From: Myrica gale
Taxonomy: Eukaryota > Streptophyta > Magnoliopsida > Fagales > Myricaceae
DNA: 64,000 bases
Direction of reading: 5' to 3'
Assembly: GCA_963930655.1 (NCBI GenBank)
Contig: OZ005618.1
Location: 6,594,001-6,658,000 of the forward strand
The number at the start of each line of letters is the position of its first letter. The stretch's first letter is position 1. A model generated the notes under the pieces. That model was not told the origin of the DNA and did not search any database. It was given only the letters and a program-made list of their open reading frames with translations. This document shows positions 22,868 to 32,930 of this stretch, in pieces. The position numbers were made by a program, and so were the translations under genes.

Positions 22868-24660
22868 ATGGGCTTCCAAGCTCTTCTGCTCTTGTTCTTG
22901 TTACTTACCTTTGCCATACTCTGCTTTGCTCGCAAAGTTCCTTCAGGTATATGTATATACGTTTCTTTATTCTTTTCAACAGAGTTGTGTCGTTTGAATT
23001 TGGTTAAAGCAAAATGTCTCAAGCTAACACATGCATGCATGCATGTTTTGACGTTGTTCATTATTTACAGGGAATGAGAACAGTTTGGTCACCAACGATG
23101 TAATGATTGCATGGTGTAAAAGGATGCGGAGTTGGTATGAGATGGTCTAGTGGAAGTTGGGAAGTTGTTGGGTAGACGTGAGAATATAGACAAGTTGTTA
23201 GAGGGTACTTAAGTCCATTCTCTCTCTCTATATATATATATATATATTTAGATCACGTTCCAAAAAAGGAACTGAAATACAAAGACCATGTCAAAATAAA
23301 TCGGCAGGATTCTAAAAAGGATCAAATAAAGACATTATATGCTCCATGCAAGGCAGTGGTAGCTGTGGCCAGACTCAATAGACAAAGCTACCAGGACCTA
23401 GACTTGCCAGTAGAGAAAGTATCACAACCTAGTACAACAAGCCTAAATAAGGGCTGGAAAAGACCCACAAGGGATCAGAAAATCCCACACTAGAGAGAAC
23501 GCGGAACAACAAAAACAAAACCAATAGTAGAGACGAAATTAGTACCGCTGCCAACGAGCTGAGAGGCCAAAACATCGATAGCGCGTAGAAAAGTCATCGG
23601 AGTGTGTTCACCGCGCGTCGCCAGAAGGCAGCAACACGGTGGCGGTGGGCTCGCCAAAGGAAACAGGAGCCATCCAAGAGGCGCGTGGTCGCCAAGACCG
23701 CTGAAAATAGACTGGAAAAGGGAGCCCAAAGTCGAGTGCATGTGGCACGTGAGAGGCCACAAGCCGACCAAATGATGTCGGACTGGTGCGGCTAGCTAGG
23801 TTGTATCCATCGATGACACACAAAATCATCGGGATTTAACTGTCAAGATTCCGAATAAAATGGGAAGGGAGAGGAGAGGAAGAAGAAAAGGGGAGGAGGG
23901 AGGGCGGTGGGACGAGCCGGAGCTCCTTCCACCACTGGAAACAATTGTGGAAAGGGAGACTACTAGGGTTTGGGATGAGAAAAGTTCTAGGTAGAAGGTA
24001 GAATCTCTCTCTCTAAAAACACATGGTTTTTCCCTACAAAGAAGTCTGAATTCATTCTCTATATAAATAGTTAATCAATTAGCACTAGGAGCATTAGAGA
24101 AGAAAAGTCTAGAAATTGTTTAGTTTTACCCTTATGGAGTTTGGCTTACTCGAACAAGCTATTTTGTACTTCATTTACCATTTTCTCAGGAAACAAACAA
24201 TACACAAAAGAACTTACAAAAAAATCAAAATACACAAAAGAGGTTTGTTACAAACGATTATGGTGGTCCTGGGGCTAATCCCAGACATCAGCCACATCAT
24301 CCTCCTCATGCGACGAATGCCTATTGTTTCAAGTATGTTAATTTGACTATCTTTCTTTCTCCACTCTCTCACCTAATCAGATCTATTTAATGTTTTTATT
24401 GTTGCATGCAATTAATTAACAACTTACAAACTTTAAAAATATTTTTAGTTTTTTTAATTAGTTTGAAAAATTTAAAATCTTTGGATGATGATGAAATCTT
24501 GTACTTGAAAATGTTTCAAAACATGTAGTATATATGAGTGTGGGCTTAAAACACAGGGTGTCGGATAAGGAGAATATAATCTGAATTGTATAACGAGCTG
24601 AGATATAATGCTTATTTTACAGGAAATCATCTCCACGGATGACTACACAACCCTGAGGCT
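22868..24660 (+). pseudogene. PSY: PSY-type secreted peptide precursor, copy 1, split by an insertion
   Basis: Exon 1 (22,868-22,946) encodes a signal peptide (MGFQALLLLFLLLTFAILCF). After a short intron, exon 2 starts at 23,071 (G-NENSLVTND) and is cut at 23,099 by a 1150-bp insertion that adds an early stop. Exon 2 resumes at 24,250 and encodes ND-YGGPGANPRHQPHHPP, then ATNAYCF, up to a GTATGT donor at 24,333. DYGGPGANPRH closely follows the core of the plant PSY1 hormone (DYGDPSANPKHDP), a Tyr-sulfated, hydroxyproline-bearing growth peptide sensed by leucine-rich-repeat receptor kinases. A third exon (from about 24,624) resembles exon 3 of the copy at 30,869. The insertion breaks the frame, so I call it a pseudogene unless the insert is spliced out. 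Confidence 0.75.
23100..24249. mobile_element. 1.15-kb insertion in PSY copy 1, with LINE-type repeat
   Basis: Bounded by ACCAACGAT (23,091-23,099) and ACAAACGAT (24,250-24,258), a 9-bp duplication with one mismatch. Inside, about 23,237-24,000 is a minus-strand copy of the same repeat found at 24,862-25,895 (shared CGGCAGGAT/CGGCGGGAT, TGCCAGTA, CCATGCAA.GCAGTG motifs). A (TA)n tract at about 23,230-23,248 lies where its tail would be. The insertion may therefore be composite. No transposase was recognised. Confidence 0.5.
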
Positions 24661-24861
24661 AATCCTAAACATAACTTTCGATTTTAGTATACGCCGGAAT
24701 CGGGATTGAATTTTCGAAATGGAACCAGAAATTTCGGTTCTTATTGGATATTTTACCCACCCCTAAATCCAATAACATAATTCAAAAGTTGTTTTATCTC
24801 TCGTGTCTAAACAAAATCTGTGGACTGCATCGTGTTAGACCGGGCAAGCACATAAGGACTT

Positions 24862-25895
24862 TTTTTTTCTAGGTCAAGTCCCAAATAGGAACCGATACAA
24901 AGAACAGGCGATAAACACCGGCGGGATCCAAGGACAGATCGGATAAAACCGCTATATACTCCATGCAAAGCAGTGGGAGCGGCGGCCAGACGCGGTAAAT
25001 AAATCTACTGAGACCTTTACATGCCAGTAAAGAAAGCACCACAGCCCAGTACAGAGAGCCCATGCAAAGGCAGACAAGATTCACAAAGGATCAGACAAAG
25101 CTCACGCAGGAGCCGGACAAAAAACAAAAAAACACAACAAACACCAAACAAACACCAAAAATAAACGGAACCAACACCACCAGCAGCAAACAAGCGGAGA
25201 GGCTGAGACACTGCCTGCGCAAGGAGAAAGATCGGCGCGTGTGCACCACGCGCCACCATAAAACAACACCGAGGAACGCTGAGCTCGCCTAGGAGAGCAG
25301 GACCCAGCCATGCGGCGCGTGGCCGCCAAAAACGCCGACAACCGCTCGAAACAGGGAGCACAGGGACGGACGCGTGAGATCCACGTGAGGCGCGTGGCGC
25401 GCGTGAGACCTCACGCGCCGTCCAATGGGAGCCGGACCGGTGCCGTTGTGCTCGGCTGAAAAGTTGTGGCCACCGAGAATGCACAGAAGCCCCGGGATCT
25501 ACCGTCAAAGTTCCGAACAAAAAGGGGAAGGAGAGAGGGAAGAGAAGGAGGGGGAGCGGAGGAGAAGGAGGGAAGGGGAAGGGGAAGGAGAAAGAAGAGA
25601 GGGGGAAATGAGGGAGGAACCGGACAAAAAAGAGAGAAGGAGATGGGGAAGAGAAGAAGAAGAAAAAGATCGGGGGGGGGGGGGGGCAGAGGAGAAGAAG
25701 GGAGAGGGAAGAGAAGGAAGAGAGGGGGAAGGAGGATGGGGCCGACGACGGGAGGAGCCGGAGCTCCTCCCGCCGCCGGGAAACCAAGGACAACAGGGGG
25801 GACACTAGTACTGGGGAAGGAAGGTTCGAGAGAGGTCGGAGAGAAGAGTAAGGATTCTGTGGTTCGCCTTATTAGCTTGTAAATCAAGCAAAGGT
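24862..25895 (-). mobile_element. Retroposed LINE-like element with 16-bp target duplication
   Basis: Flanked by perfect direct repeats AAGCACATAAGGACTT (24,846-24,861 and 25,896-25,911). A poly-T tract at the left edge is the poly-A tail of a minus-strand element whose 3' end reads TTCCTATTTGGGACTTGACC. The interior is unusually GC- and purine-rich (25,500-25,700), with a run of about 16 G at 25,673-25,688. It is homologous to part of the insertion at 23,237-24,000. The frames in it show low-complexity composition and no reverse transcriptase, so it is a 5'-truncated or non-autonomous element. Confidence 0.75.
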
Positions 25896-25911
25896 AAGCA
25901 CATAAGGACTT

Positions 25912-26157
25912 GACTGTGTGAGAAAAATACCATGCACTTAAGAATAATATAATTGCTACGTACTTTTCAAATAGAAAAGGAAGTTGTTCCCTTTTCCGGG
26001 AAAGTCAGCGACGTCGCCCGCCCGCGGCAACTCCGCACATTGTGCGTAGTACGTGGCACCCACATTCAGAAACGTAGGTCAAGTACTCCTATCTGGCAAT
26101 AATTGCGTGACGTGTTTGTTTTCTCCTACCGCTTTTGGTCCTATAATTGAAAATTAA
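25912..26157. other. Intergenic, upstream of PSY copy 3
   Basis: Short stretch with a locally GC-rich patch (about 26,000-26,045). No coding feature is recognised. Confidence 0.4.
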
Positions 26158-26455
26158 TGACCAATTTGGGATAGGTTCGTTTCCTATAATTTTTCAGGAT
26201 TCAAATATATTCACAAAACTACCACCGAACATATTCAGAATTCAAACACAAACACCAATACATTTTATACAATCTTCAACAATTTTTTACTTTTTTATTC
26301 AACATAAATTTTCTCTCTATACTTTTCACATAATTCCAATATTTTTTTATTAAACAATTACATCAAATCATTTCTCCCTACAGTTTACACAAATACCAAT
26401 AAAACATAAATATTCACTTATCTAAAATCCTACATTTTTACTCAAACCGAACATA
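26158..26455. mobile_element. MITE family B, copy 2
   Basis: Starts near GATAGGTTCGTTTCC and ends near CTCAAACCGAACA. It has the family order ACAAACACCAATACATTTTA, then TTTTCTCTCTATAC, then ACAATTACATCAAATCATTT. It lies about 50 bp upstream of the PSY copy 3 start codon and could form part of its promoter. Confidence 0.6.
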
Positions 26456-26506
26456 ATTCAAGGTTTATTGAGGTCAGAAAGTCTCAACCAGCAGCAGAAG
26501 GAGGAG

Positions 26507-27712
26507 ATGTCAATTGGAGCTCGCCTCTGTTTTTGTCTCTTGCTGGGCTTTGTGATAATGTGTCGAAAAACCATTTCACTTTCAGGTATATATAATGTGT
26601 CTCTTGCTTAAATGTTTATAGCTTTCTATAAATTTCTCATATCAATTGGAGCGGGGACAACATAAAGTATGACTGCGTAACTCATGTAGATGCATCATGC
26701 ATTAAGCATTTTAAGATGAAGGTATTCTCAATTTCAATCAGTCTTCTAGGTCTGACATTTGGTAAAAAGGTTACTAATATCGATAAGAAAATATAATTTA
26801 AAAATTTAGAATAAATGATAATTTCACGATAGTATTGAAACAGAAGTCTTGAGTTCAAAAATATTCAATTAATAAAACTACCAAAGAAATCCCAAACAAG
26901 AGTCTCAACTGTCACTTTTAACACATTAGGTCAAAATTTTTTCAAATTTCATCAATTCACACCCATAAAAAATCTAATTGTTAAAATCGTGCCGCATGTA
27001 TATGTTATAAATGAGTCATGTGGCATGATTTTAACAGTTAAATTTTTATTTCAGAGCAGAATTGAGTGATTAATTATTTTGATATTTTGGAGCCGCAGAG
27101 TGACTTTTCTACTCTACTTGTCAATTTCTTGCTTCTTTCTACTTATTGTACTTGCTAATTAAGAGACAAACCCTAGGGATCGTCTCCTATTATTCATTCA
27201 TGCAAAGTAATATTGACAACTTTATTACAAGGGACATGCCTATAAATAACATGGCAAAAAGTATAAAATCAAATTAGTGGAATTTCTTAAAATAAATAAG
27301 CCCTATTTCCCAACAGAACACTCGAATTAAAGCGTCCATATGTAACAAATCATATTCATTCTGACCGGAAAAAAGAGGGTAGGAAATGAAGGTTCTAGTT
27401 ATTTGATGTATTAATTGGTCGACAAAATTGTCTCTATATATTAACCAAATATTGGGGGAATTATATTGCTATATATAAGGAACGAAATCATGTCTCAGTC
27501 ACGGAGGGAAGATCTTTCAATGAACCATCAGCAAACCGTGGACATGATCCTCCTAAAACTAGGGCTCGGGCCGACAAGGGTGGTCGGAAAGGATCACTAC
27601 AAAAATGTATGTTTTTAGTGGCGGTCACAAAAAAGCCGATAAAGGGTGTCTTTAACGACGGTCGTCCACAAACGCTGCTAAAAAGCACTTAGCAGACCGC
27701 CGCTACAAACCT
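26507..27712 (+). pseudogene. PSY: PSY-type peptide precursor, copy 3 (Tyr replaced by Phe)
   Basis: Exon 1 (26,507-26,585) encodes the signal peptide MSIGARLCFCLLLGFVIM and ends in phase 1 at a GGTATATA donor, exactly like the other two copies. The best exon 2 starts after the ATGTCTCAG acceptor at 27,508. In the matching phase it reads VTEGRSFNEPSANRGHDPP, followed by KTRARADKGGRKGS. EPSANRGHDPP is the PSY core, but the Asp-Tyr that carries the sulfate is Ser-Phe here. From about 27,595 the frame runs into a CACTA-like transposon end before a stop near 27,690. Intron 1 is about 920 bp. It could still make a peptide, but the missing Tyr and transposon tail argue for decay. Confidence 0.55.
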
Positions 27713-28182
27713 CATTTCTCTAATGAGACAGTGCAACTTGCATTTTTTCCTCCATAAATAAAAGTTGCAATAATATCATTCATCGATCGGAAAGATATTG
27801 CTCGTGTTCTCCGACTTGTACCATGGTGGAATGAAGATTTGTTTATTTACGAATTTGAAAAAATATTGTTACTTTCTTCCCTAGCGTCCAGGCTGGTTTA
27901 TGTACTCTAAAATTTTATTTAATAAAATAATCTTTATTTCTCATTAAATTATATTTTTTTATTATAATAAATATAAAAAATTCAAATTATCTCTCTCTTC
28001 GTTTTATCACACAAACACTTATGTTAGCTTACAAATTACAGCACGACAACAATAATCAACAACACTACTGCATGTGCTCTTTTCCAATTTGATACATTGT
28101 CTCCCAAATTACAAATATATTATAGTTCAACCCCTAATTAAGCTAATATTCTAACTTCATGCCAATATTAGATATCTGCATT
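27595..28182. mobile_element. CACTA-like terminus followed by MITE family A, copy 4
   Basis: CACTACAAAAATGTATG at 27,596 starts a block with GGCGGTCAC and ACCGCCGCTAC, an inverted pair typical of CACTA subterminal repeats (to about 27,720). Positions 27,888-28,020 carry family A MITE motifs (CTCTAAAATTTTA ... ATCTCTCTCTTCG ... ACACAAACACTT). The opposite CACTA end was not found. Confidence 0.45.
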
Positions 28183-29060
28183 ACAAAAAATTTTGGTTTT
28201 TGAGATGGAATTCGTCATTCGCCCAAGGTGTCCCAATAAATCCGTTACAAGAGGTTTTTTGGGATGAAAAAATTTATTCTGTCCCAAAAAATACTCTATT
28301 GAGACAGATATATTTCAACCGTTTGAACGCTACATCCAATCGTTTTAGTGCTACATCCAACGAAAATCGTTTAAACCCAAAATTTATCTGTTCAAACGCT
28401 GCATCCAACAAACACAAACGTTCTAAAGATGGACGAGCCATTCTAATGGTGAACCGTTCGATTTTTCATCAAACAATAAAATGTTTTTATGTTCTAACAG
28501 TAGATTAATCGTTCTAACGATGGATGAACCGTTCGAACATTAAAACAATGAAAAAACCATCTTCTTCGTCTCCTTCTCCTCCTTTTTCTTCTTCTTCTTC
28601 TTCTTCTTCTTCTTTTCCTCCTTTTTATTCATTTTCTTCTTCTTCTTCTTCTTCCTTACTCTCCTTCTCCTTCTCCTCATTCTTGATCTTCTTCTTCTTC
28701 TTCTTCTTTTTCACTCTCTCGATTCAATCTTTTTATTTTGATTTCCTGTGAGGTGTTCGAACGGAAAAAAGTTGGTAATTTTGGCGTTTAATTTTTTATT
28801 TTCATTTAGAACCCTTTCAAATGGTCTTTATAAGCTTTCTAACGGAAAAAAGACGGGTAATTTTAGCGCTTAATATTTTATTTTCATTCAAACCACGTTT
28901 GAACAATCTTTAAAAGCGTTATGACGGAAAAAAGGCGGGTCATTTTGGATCTTAATTATTTATTTTCATTCAAACTTCGTTTGAACGGTATTTAAAGGCA
29001 TTCCGGAAAAATGGGTAATAAACTTTCTAAGACAGTTTTAATTTTCATCATAAAAAAAAT
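28183..29060. repeat. Unclassified repeat with inverted GTTCGAACG-type motifs and CTT microsatellite
   Basis: Begins ATTACAAAAAATTTTGG, CACTA-like. It contains many copies of CGTTC(T/G)AA and TCGAACG motifs and three related segments ending ACGGAAAAAAG (about 28,760, 28,845 and 28,925). A (CTT)n/(TTC)n tract spans 28,559-28,715. The open frame through the CTT tract is low-complexity Ser/Phe and is not a gene. Confidence 0.45.
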
Positions 29061-29228
29061 TCATCTTTTAAAAAATATAGCGATTTCTAATAACCTCTAC
29101 TGTTACTCGTTGGGAACGAAATGGTCTGATCAGCTATAGCGTACATGACTTGTGCGATCGATCCGTTAAAACTTGAATGTGGTTTCGGGTGCTAAAGCAG
29201 CAAAAGAGGTTACAAAATCGCGTTGACC

Positions 29229-29443
29229 CTGCGACTCCTTCGTGCGAATTTGTGATGAATGCAACTATGGTTCCTTCCAGGGTCGCTGTGTCATCTGTGG
29301 AGGAGTGGGGATTTCTGATGCCTATTACTGCAAAGAGTGTACCCAGCAGGAGAAAGATAGGGATGGATGTCGGAAGATTGTTAATTTAGGAAGTGCAAAA
29401 ACACTCTTTTATGAACGCAAGAAATATGTTTTTAAGAAAAGAT
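29229..29443 (+). pseudogene. Truncated PHF5A copy
   Basis: Matches the PHF5A gene (21,707-22,039) from CTGCGACTCC onward but lacks the first roughly 34 codons. It has lost about 20 bases near 29,247 that encode PCTLVR, has one 3-base deletion before LFYERKK, and two substitutions (P to R in DGC-KIVN, G to V in KKY-FKKR). Homology continues through the 3' flank to about 29,640. It therefore arose by DNA duplication including flanking sequence, not by retroposition. It keeps the zinc-knot cysteines CDECNYG and CVICGG but cannot make a complete protein. Confidence 0.88.
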
Positions 29444-29940
29444 GACGAGCAGAGGATAGACATGATGTCTGGTGCTTTTTAAACAGCCTGCTTTCTCTGT
29501 ATCTGTATTACCTGAGATGATGATCTCTTGATCGCAACCGATAGATGGTGAGCACATATGCTGCACTTTTTAAATTGCTCTTATGTACTAAAATATCCAT
29601 GAAGTTGACAGATTTTCAAGTGTTAGAACTCTGTTTAACTCTTGAAGTTAAAACCCTTGATACAGGATTTAAAAAAATAAAAAATAAAAATAAAGTTTAT
29701 TATCGGCAACCCTCTTGACCTTATTAATAGTCCGTTCAATCTTTACGGCCGTACTCGTACAACTCTTTTTTTTTTTTGGCTGATAATATTGGTACTGCTC
29801 ATTCGTATGGTAAATTGCTTTATGAAAGATAACATTTTTGTATTTTTTTTGCTAATTAACATTTTTGTATTCAAACTTGTAGCTTTCTATTTATCTTTTT
29901 CGTTTTGAACTTTTCTTCTTGAACCCGTACGCGTTGTAGA

Positions 29941-30121
29941 TGTTAGAGTCCCACATTGATTAGATATCATTTAACCTTTTGCTTCATATACCATACGAAT
30001 GAGTTGGCTCTGATACCATGTTAAGTTTCATCCCAAAACTAATTTGCAATGGAAAGAGGTGGCCCAACAGGTATATGAAGCACAAGATTAAATGGTCTTT
30101 AATCAATGTGAGACTCTAACA
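29941..30121. repeat. Inverted-repeat element, TGTTAGAGTC ends
   Basis: TGTTAGAGTCCCACATTGAT at the left faces ATCAATGTGAGACTCTAACA at the right, a terminal inverted repeat of about 22 bp with one mismatch. TTTGCTTCATATACC and its inverse GGTATATGAAGCACAA form a second inner inverted pair. It is a small fold-back element between the PHF5A fragment and PSY copy 2. Confidence 0.6.
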
Positions 30122-30713
30122 ATAGATATCTTTAAACTCGTCCAAATTCTTTCCCTCCATTCACTCTCGAGGCCTCCCTTTATAACCATATATCCTACTT
30201 TAGATATTTTTTTTAGGAAATGGAAACTCCATTCAAACTTAGACATATTTCACGATAACATTAATAAATAGGTTGGTACGTAACAAAATTGGTTAGATTC
30301 TTGTTATATAGTTAACGATGAAATCTGACAGGAAGGATATGCCTATAATTAAGAATTATGCTGGGCTTCCAGCGTACGTGGTGTCAGTCAAGGAGCAAAC
30401 ATCAGTCAATGTGAGACTCTAACAGTAGATATCTTTAAACTCGTCCAAATTCTTTCCCTCCATTCACTCTCCAGGCCTCCCTTTATAACCATATATCCTA
30501 CTTCAGATATTTTTTTTTAGGAAATGGAAACTCCATTCAAACTTAGACAAATTTCACGATAACATTAATAAATAGGTTGGTACGTAATAAAATTGGTTAG
30601 ATTCTTGTTATATATAGTTAACGATGAAATCTGACAGGAAGGATAGGCCTATAATTAAGAATTTATGCTGGGCTTCCAGAGTACGTGGTGTCAGTCAAGG
30701 AGCAAACATCAGT
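30104..30713. repeat. Tandem duplication of about 300 bp upstream of PSY copy 2
   Basis: The segment starting CAATGTGAGACTCTAACA at 30,104 is repeated from 30,407. Both units contain AACTCGTCCAAATTC, AGGCCTCCCTTTATAA, GGAAACTCCATTCAAACTTA and end near AGGAGCAAACATCAGT. A single diverged unit lies upstream of PSY copy 1 (about 22,494-22,720). The copies lie where the promoter of the peptide gene should be. Confidence 0.8.
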
Positions 30714-30868
30714 GATCCATACGGCAAAAATGGTTAGCCATTTGTTATACCAGTAGTCAGTAGATAGGTGTCAGTTTTCCTGCACATATAAAATGGATAG
30801 CCATCAGGGGCCGGATTCGCACATGCTTTCTGCAAGATAGGCAGGAGAAAGTGAAAGACAGAAGGATC

Positions 30869-32419
30869 ATGGGTTTCCAAGCTCGGCTGCTCTTCTTCTT
30901 CTTCTTACTCACCTTTGCTATACTCTGCTTTGCTGGCAAAGTTCCTTCAGGTATATACACACGTGTCTTTATTTTTTCAAGAGAGCTGTGTACTCGATCA
31001 GAGATTTGATCTGTATGTTATTTGAATCTGCCGGTTCATCGATTGGTGTCCTCCTCATGTCTCAATCTAACACATGCATGCATGCATGTTCTTGTTATTA
31101 ATTTACAGGGAATGAGAACAATTTGGTCCCTGACGATTATGATCCTCCTCATGCGAATCGGCATCCGCCACATCGTCCTCCTCATGCGAACAACTTGGTC
31201 ACTGACGACTATGATCCTCCTCATGCGAATCGGCATCCGCCACATGCTCCTCCTCATGCAAACAATTTGGTCACTGACGACTATGATCCTCCTCATGCGA
31301 ATCGGCATCCGCCACATCGTCCTCCTCATGCGAACAACTTGGTCACTGACGACTATGATCCTCCTCATGCGAATCGGCATCCGCCACATCGTCCTCCTCA
31401 TGCGAACAATTTGGTCACTGACGACTATGATCCTCCTCATGCGAATCGGCATCCGCCACATCGTCCTCCTCATGCGAACAATTTTGTCACTGACGACTAT
31501 GATCCTCCTCATGCGAATAGGCATCCGCCACATCGTCCTCCTCATGCAAACAATTTTGTCACTGACGACTATGATCCTCCTCATGCGAATCGGCATCCGC
31601 CACATCCTCCTCCCCAAGCGACGAATGCCTACAGTTTCAAGTATGTTAATTCCACTATCTTTGTCCACTCTCTCACTCAATAGGTAAGCTAGTAGTCTTA
31701 TTGCATACTGAGTGGATATAATGTCTTAGAGCAAGGCCGCAGGGGCGGCTGCTAAGACCCTATAAAGTCTTCTTATTAGGACATTAAGGTGTCTATAAAA
31801 TAAAACCTATAAAGTTTCTTTAAGATTAACGGTCAATTGATTTAATTAAAGAAAGTTAACATTCACTCCATTGTTTTCCCTTTTACCTCACAACTAATCT
31901 ATTTAATTTTTTATGTTACATACACAAAAATACTTTACAAACCAAAAATAATGGCTAACAGATTAAACCGCCTAATTTATTTAATTTTTTTATGGTTGCA
32001 TGCACTTAATTAATAACTTACCATCTATGAAAATATTTTTGGTTTTTTTATTAATTAGTTTGAAAATTTTAAAATTTTTGGATGAGGATGACTTGAAAAT
32101 GTTTTAAAACCTGAAGATCATGGTCAGGCTCATATTGATGGCCAATTTTTTGATTTTTTTTGGGCAGTTTTTTTTGAATTTCTATGCATTTTGGCCCCCC
32201 AAAGCATGTCTTAATGCACTTCCCTCCCTCTCCCCAAAAAGGAAAAAAAAACACCTAATTCCTAACTTCTTTAACCTGGTCATGTAGTATGGGTGTGGGC
32301 CTAAAACTACAGGGGGCCGGATAAAGAGACTATGATCTGAATTGTATAACAAGCTGAGATATAATGACTCATTTTACAGGAAAGCATCTCCACAGATGAC
32401 TACACAGCCCAGGGGCTAA
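30869..32419 (+). CDS. PSY: Multi-unit PSY-like secreted peptide precursor (seven repeats)
   Basis: Exon 1 (30,869-30,950) encodes a signal peptide (MGFQARLLFFFFLLTFAILC) and ends in phase 1. Exon 2 (31,109-31,640) encodes seven tandem units of 24 residues. Each unit has an acidic Asp-Asp-Tyr, then DPPHANRHPPH, then a PPHANN linker and (L/F)VT before the next unit. The last unit changes to HPPHPPPQATNAYSF. Exon 3 begins at 32,380 and stops at 32,419, giving 217 aa; if exon 2 is not spliced the frame stops at 31,683 with almost the same length. Units align with PSY1-type peptides: DY, Pro, AN, basic-His, Pro-rich tail. Sulfation at Asp-Tyr and Pro hydroxylation would be expected in the Golgi and ER; release of single peptides would need proteolysis, and no dibasic sites separate the units. 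The repeats are nearly identical at DNA level. A function as hormone is inferred. Confidence 0.75.
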
Positions 32420-32930
32420 TCCTAAACATGGTCCACGACATCTTGGGCCGTCCTCCTCCAGGTATAAACAAAAATAGGTCCCATAATTTCTATTTCAAGT
32501 ACGTACATTTGTTTCTCTGACCGAACTTAATTCCATTCTTCTCCAATGGTCCGGTCCGTCACAATTCCCTGATCCGGCAGACGTTTCTCTTTTGGAAATC
32601 AATTTACATGAGACTCTAATTAGAACCTAAGGCTTGCTTCTAAGTATGATTCGAATTACGGTGGTCCCATTAAATTTTAGTGATCCCTGCACTTTGTAGA
32701 ATTTCCGTATTTAAATGGTAGTGGGTTTCGCCTTGACTTAATGATGGTCCAATATTCTTTGATAACCTTTTTTGCTAAAAAAAACAGAATTCTAATTTGG
32801 AAGGTGTCTTCACTAATTAGAACCTTTTGGTTTAATTTTGCAGGGAACTACTAATGGGTGCGAGCGATTCATCATAGTACTCTTCCTTGATGCTTTCTTT
32901 GTTGAACTAAATAATGTGGGCACATGTACA
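32380..32930 (+). other. PSY copy 2 downstream exons (frame-broken second PSY motif)
   Basis: After the TTTTACAG acceptor at 32,379 one frame gives STDDYT, while another frame gives PGANPKHGPRHLGP, a second PSY core. A single missing base splits the motif between the two frames. In the frame fixed by exon 2 a stop comes at 32,417-32,419. A GTATAAAC donor at 32,462 and a TTTTGCAG acceptor at 32,843 suggest a further, possibly untranslated exon. The 3'UTR probably extends beyond 32,900. Confidence 0.5.

Noticed and set aside
25017-25887. Long overlapping frames of 127-262 codons on both strands
   Set aside because: They lie in purine/GC-rich repeat DNA inside a retroposon with target duplications, and translate to low-complexity Pro/Ser/Phe or Arg/Gly/Glu strings.
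28524-28751. Ser/Phe-rich protein
   Set aside because: It is translated from a CTT microsatellite.
31036-31660. CRISPR-like array
   Set aside because: The repeats are contiguous coding units without unique spacers, in a plant genome.
31036-31687. Long open frames on the other frames and strand across the PSY repeat (214-221 codons)
   Set aside because: A 72-bp repeat without a stop in one unit stays open in every frame. Only the plus-strand frame joined to the signal peptide by a phase-matched splice makes sense.
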